From contig CALLOB010000074.1 of the NCBI GenBank assembly GCA_938005315.1, forward strand, positions 1 to 43,099: 43,099 bases of DNA, written 5' to 3'. The position numbers were made by a program, and so were the translations under genes. Of this stretch, positions 39,906-43,099 are shown piece after piece. Under the pieces are notes generated by a model. The model did not search any database. It had not been told where the DNA came from and saw nothing but the letters and a program-made list of their open reading frames with translations. Numbering within the stretch: the first letter of the stretch is position 1; every line of letters starts with the position of its first letter. This DNA is from an uncultured Phycisphaerae bacterium (GTDB lineage: Bacteria > Planctomycetota > Phycisphaerae > UBA1845 > PWPN01).

Positions 39906-40838
39906 ATGCTCCCCGAAAAGGACTCGTCCTCTCACCTTCCCCGACTCCCCGAACGGGATTCCCATGCCCACAAGGGCGACTTCGGTCGGGTGCTGGTGAT
40001 CGGCGGCAGTATCGGCATGGCCGGCGCCCCCGCGCTGGCCGGCATGGCGGCACTGCGGGCCGGCGCGGGACTGGTCACCGTCGCCGTGCCGGCCTGCGCG
40101 CAGCCGACGGTCGCCGGCTTTCATCCCTGCCTGATGACCGTGCCCCTGCCCCAGACACCCTCCGGCCAGCTCGAACCGGCCGGCACCGCCAGGATTCTCG
40201 GGGCCCGGACGGCACCTGACGTGCTGGTCATCGGACCGGGCGCCGGCCAGGGACCGCCCGACTACGCCCGGGCTTTCTGGGACATGATCGCATCGCTGCG
40301 GGGCCAGGCCCCGATGCCGGCCGTCGTCGATGCCGACGCACTGAACCTCGCGGCCGTCGCCGAACGCGACGCCCCCGACAGTGTGACCCGCAGGAATCTG
40401 GCCGAAATGGTCTTCACACCGCATCCGGGTGAACTGGCCCGCCTGCTGGGCTGCAAGGCCGAGGACGTCCAGCAGGACCGCGAAGCCTTCGCCCGCAAGA
40501 CCGCGGCGGTGCTCAACCGCGGCTGCCCGGCCGACAAGCCCGCCGTGGTCGTCCTCAAGGGTGCCGGCACCACCGTCACCGACGGCCGGCGGCTGTACCG
40601 CAACACCTCCGGCAACCCGGGCATGGCCACCGCCGGCAGCGGCGACGTGCTGGCCGGGGTGATCGCCGCCCTGATCGGCCAAGGACTGTCGTGCTTCCAG
40701 GCCGCGGTACTGGGCGTTCACCTTCACGGCCGGGCCGGCGATCACGCCGCCGCGAGGTTCGGACAGGTCGCGATGACCGCCACAGACCTGATCGAGATGC
40801 TGCCGGCGGCGTTTCTGGAACACGCCGCCGCGGGCTGA
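39906..40838 (+). CDS. nnrD: ADP/ATP-dependent NAD(P)H-hydrate dehydratase
   Basis: 310 residues from ATG 39906, which follows AGAGGAG; an ATG at 39891 overlapping the larB stop (ATGA) is also possible. It dehydrates the damaged S-form of NAD(P)HX back to NAD(P)H. Family motifs: HKGDFGRVLVIGGS, MAGAPALAGMAALRAGAG, VDADALN, TPHPGELARLLG, VVLKGAGTTVTDG, and NPGMATAGSGDVLAGVIAAL. It is the YjeF C-terminal domain alone; the epimerase domain (NnrE) is not in the window. Coupling to larB is likely given the overlap. Confidence 0.92.
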   Translation: MLPEKDSSSHLPRLPERDSHAHKGDFGRVLVIGGSIGMAGAPALAGMAALRAGAGLVTVAVPACAQPTVAGFHPCLMTVPLPQTPSGQLEPAGTARILGARTAPDVLVIGPGAGQGPPDYARAFWDMIASLRGQAPMPAVVDADALNLAAVAERDAPDSVTRRNLAEMVFTPHPGELARLLGCKAEDVQQDREAFARKTAAVLNRGCPADKPAVVVLKGAGTTVTDGRRLYRNTSGNPGMATAGSGDVLAGVIAALIGQGLSCFQAAVLGVHLHGRAGDHAAARFGQVAMTATDLIEMLPAAFLEHAAAG

Positions 40839-40876
40839 GCCTCTGACCGGCAGCCCGCTTGCAGGGAAACCCCGCC

Positions 40877-41998
40877 ATGCGACGACGGATCGCCGATCTC
40901 CCGCTGCACACCGGCAAGGCTCCGCGGTGGCTTTTCGAGCGGATGCACCGGCTGGCCGGGGCCATCGTGGAGCTGATCGTCGCCGACCGCGGGCCGGCCG
41001 GGATGCTCGAGCGGCTGGCCGACCCGTTCTGGTTCCAGGCCTTCGGCTGCGTGCTGGGTTTCGACTGGCACTCCAGCGGCCTGACCACCGTGACCTGCGG
41101 GGCGGTGGCCGAGGCCTACCGGCGGTCCGGCGGCGGGCTGGGCATTCACGTGGCCGGCGGCAAGGGCGCCGTCTCCCGCGAGACGCCGCAACGCATCGAG
41201 CGCATCGCCCAGCGACGGGCCCTGCCCGGCGACCGGCTGATCCACGCCTCACGCCTCTCGGCCAAAGTGGACAGCAGCGCCGTGCAGGACGGCTTCGACA
41301 TCTACGCCCATTTCTTCTTCTTCACCGACGCCGGCGACTGGTGCGTGGTGCAGCAGGGCATGAACGATGCCTCCGGCTACGCCCGGCGCTATCACTGGCT
41401 GGGCAACACGGTCACCGACTTCGTCTGCGAGCCCCATCACGCCGTGGCTTCCGACCCGGTGCCTGACCCGGCCGGCCTGCTGAACATGACCGCGGCCCAG
41501 GCCGTCCGGGCACGCGATCTGACCGCGGAACTGGCCCGGATGCGGCCCGACCGGCTGCTGCGCGAGATCACCGTGGGCGAAAGCCTCTTTCTGCCGCGTC
41601 ACCACGCCGTCCTGCCGGCCGACATCGACCCGCGCCGGCTGCATCGCGTACTGAGCCTGGCTCATCACCACCAGCCGCCCGACTTCGCCGGGCTGCTGCG
41701 CATCCCCGGCGTCGGACCGCGGACGATCCGGAGTCTGGCCCTGATTGCAGAGCTGGTTTACGGCGTGTCGCCGCCGCGTCAGGATGTGAGCCGGCGATGG
41801 TCGCCGGCCGACCCGGCCACGTTCAGTTATGCCCACGGGGGCAAAGACGGGCATCCGTTTCCCGTGGATCGGGCGACGTACGATCGGTCGATCGCGCTGC
41901 TGGAACAGGCCGTCAGGGGCGCGAGAGTCGGCCCCGCCCAGAGAGATGAAGCTCTGTACCGACTCTCGCGCTTGCTGAACGGGTCGTCCCCCATCTGA
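40877..41998 (+). CDS. DUF763 protein with helix-hairpin-helix motif
   Basis: 373 residues, ATG 40877 after AGGGAAA. The sequence matches the DUF763 family: ADLPLHTGKAPRWLFERM, DPFWFQAFGCVLGFDWHSSGLTT, GIHVAGGKGAVSRETP, then ASRLSAKVDSSAVQDGFDIYAH, DWCVVQQGMND and YHWL. A segment at about 272-292, LLRIPGVGPRTIRSLALIAEL, is a helix-hairpin-helix of the kind that contacts DNA non-specifically. The family's biochemical role is not known to me; nucleic-acid processing is an inference. 38 bp after nnrD, so likely in the larB operon. Confidence 0.85.
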   Translation: MRRRIADLPLHTGKAPRWLFERMHRLAGAIVELIVADRGPAGMLERLADPFWFQAFGCVLGFDWHSSGLTTVTCGAVAEAYRRSGGGLGIHVAGGKGAVSRETPQRIERIAQRRALPGDRLIHASRLSAKVDSSAVQDGFDIYAHFFFFTDAGDWCVVQQGMNDASGYARRYHWLGNTVTDFVCEPHHAVASDPVPDPAGLLNMTAAQAVRARDLTAELARMRPDRLLREITVGESLFLPRHHAVLPADIDPRRLHRVLSLAHHHQPPDFAGLLRIPGVGPRTIRSLALIAELVYGVSPPRQDVSRRWSPADPATFSYAHGGKDGHPFPVDRATYDRSIALLEQAVRGARVGPAQRDEALYRLSRLLNGSSPI

Positions 41999-42726
41999 CA
42001 CCCCCGCTCAGCCGACGGCCTTTCCGTCCCCTTCCGGAAAACAACCGCGCCCGGTCAGTCCTGGCGAGCCGGACGGCACGTGAAGCCCGGACCCGCCCGC
42101 GGACGACCTTCGCCGCGCTCGCCCCGCGAACGCCGCCCCTTTCCGCCTCCGTCCTTTCCACCTTCCGGGCCTCTTCTCGCCCCCCGGCCGCTTCCTTCCC
42201 GGTTGCTTCTCTCCCTGCCTGCTTCCCCGCTTCCGTCCCCTGCCTGTCACGTCCCGCAGGACGCGTCCTTGCCTTCCCGCTCCGTGAATCCGCCTGATCG
42301 GCAAGGCCCCGGGGGCCGCGAGGTGCCGGTCCGACGACAACCCCGGTACTCCTGTCCGGCTGATGCACCCGGGACCGGTCCTCAGGCCGCCCTGCACCCT
42401 CAAGCCGATCGGATGGTCTGTTTCGGGCAGACGGTCTCGTGGAGGGCAATCATGCTCTGGGCTTGCGGCCGGGCTCGGTCCTGGCGAACCGCCTCTTGGG
42501 CGCCTGAGCCCGCACTTCTCATTTCCACCGCCGGCATCCAGGCCACCGGACCCCCGACGAACCGCAGGCACCATGCCGTCGGCAGGAAACCTCGGTCGCG
42601 GTCATCCGGCTCCACATGTCACTTCCAACCTCTGCGTCGAATCCGCCGGGCGTTTCACTGAATCTGCCTGGCTTTTTGCTCGATCCCGCTCCATTTCCCC
42701 TCAATCGCCGTCCGGACGTCCGTCTC

Positions 42727-42782
42727 GATTTCGGGCATTCACCCTATCGCGGCGACAAGTTGGATTTCGGTATTCACCCTAT
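42727..42782 (+). repeat. Imperfect direct repeat, ~36-bp period
   Basis: GATTTCGG-(G)-(C/T)-ATTCACCCTAT occurs at 42727-42747 and 42763-42782, separated by 15 bp. Only two copies are visible. The second copy supplies the left arm of the hairpin listed next. Confidence 0.6.
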
Positions 42783-42809
42783 GCCGGTTGAGTTGTGGGT
42801 GAACTTTTT
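42773..42809 (+). terminator. Hairpin followed by a T-run
   Basis: TTCACCC (42773-42779) pairs with GGGTGAA (42797-42803), 17-nt loop, then CTTTTT (42804-42809). A terminator-like shape; the long loop makes it weak, and no clear upstream gene exists. Confidence 0.35.
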
Positions 42810-43099
42810 CCGGGTTCGAGTCTCTCTGGATTCGCCCGGCGCGCCAATCCCACACTGCACGCTGCAGGGCCTGTTGTTATCGGACGCTATTGGCGTGGGC
42901 CACATCCGAAAACCTATACCAACCCGTCCGCAACCACCGTCAACTCGATTTACAGGAGCACGCGGCAGGACACCTGAGGCCGACCGGCGCCGAGAGGAAA
43001 AAGACCGAATGAACTGGATGCCTGGTGGCTTGCCCACGATCACGCCCAGGTGGCACCAGCCGAGGCGCCTGCGGTGACGCTCCCGCCCGCCCGCAGCTT

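Larger units (their letters stand above)
41999..43099. other. Non-coding or decayed region at the right end
   Basis: No convincing gene seen on either strand in 1.1 kb. Frames that stay open have irregular composition and no family match. 42134-42247 is an almost pure pyrimidine tract on the plus strand (purine-rich on the other). About 42640-42960 has noticeably lower GC than the rest, with two short direct repeats. A weak 22-codon frame starts at 43009 after GAGGAAAAAG, but it is too short to call. Confidence 0.5.

Noticed and set aside
42260-42600. Structured RNA such as RNase P RNA or tmRNA
   Set aside because: None of the conserved core sequences of those RNAs were found on either strand.
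42727-42782. CRISPR-like repeat
   Set aside because: Only two imperfect copies with a 15-bp gap and no cas genes.
42810-42860. tRNA-like GGTTCGAGTC sequence
   Set aside because: Flanks do not pair as a T-arm (only about three of five pairs), and no acceptor or anticodon arms fit.
1-43099. A RAYT or other transposase to explain the repeats
   Set aside because: No Y1-type or DDE transposase was recognised among the translated frames; the mobilising enzyme must lie elsewhere if it exists.

Overview
The window comes from a high-GC bacterium, most likely a planctomycete of the Phycisphaerae type. This is an inference from content: a secreted protein ending in a dockerin-like double Ca-binding motif (FDRDEDVDIRDF ... 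LDGDGDVDPDDL), a DUF1080 protein, Tat-exported Gfo/Idh/MocA oxidoreductase, several large secreted sugar-active proteins, an ABC-permease/CPBP fusion, and about 70% GC with strongly GC-ending codons. No rRNA, tRNA, prophage, transposase or CRISPR array was recognised.

Layout. 1-6935: rightward housekeeping and secreted genes (guaB, a lipoprotein, tatA, a small secreted protein, a DUF1080 protein, recA), with dispersed palindromic repeats in three gaps. 6936-17346: a long leftward block. In transcription order it holds a YfhO-like membrane protein and a GT2 glycosyltransferase (a CsbB/YfhO-like surface glycosylation pair), a Tat-exported oxidoreductase and a GH38 alpha-mannosidase, then an ABC ATPase and an ABC permease fused to a CPBP protease. 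17611-20343: an MFS transporter converging on, and overlapping, nfi; nfi follows rnc. 20710-25039: a secreted S55 (SpoIVB-like) protein followed by a secreted beta-propeller protein. 25069-27274: a complete GTP-to-preQ1 set after FolE (queC, queF, queD, queE) with overlapping stops and starts. 27468-28874: a beta-CASP metallo-beta-lactamase ribonuclease. 29025-37188: a secreted glycan-utilisation block (a six-hairpin glycosidase-like giant, a dockerin protein, and a divergent glycosidase-like protein). 37326-41998: serA divergent from larB-nnrD-DUF763. 41999-43099: no convincing gene; a pyrimidine-rich tract and a lower-GC stretch with short repeats.

The most interesting signal is a REP/REPIN-like repeat family. 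Three copies of an exactly 107-bp unit (40-146, 3334-3440 reversed, 6523-6629) each consist of two inverted hairpin modules around a conserved 59-nt linker. Every module has the tetranucleotide GGAG, a 7-bp stem, the loop CTCCGT, and the other stem arm. Two stem sequences occur (GGACGCG and GGCCCCG), so pairing is kept while sequence changes. Additional solo modules sit at fixed spacings. The GGAG tetranucleotide is complementary to the loop of its own hairpin. This matches the architecture of REP sequences mobilised by RAYT (TnpA-REP) transposases, although no such transposase lies in the window.

Seven or more intergenic sequences fit a sigma-70-type promoter with a -35 close to TTGCCA/TTGCGG and a -10 close to TATAAT at 16-18 nt spacing. 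These calls were made by eye.
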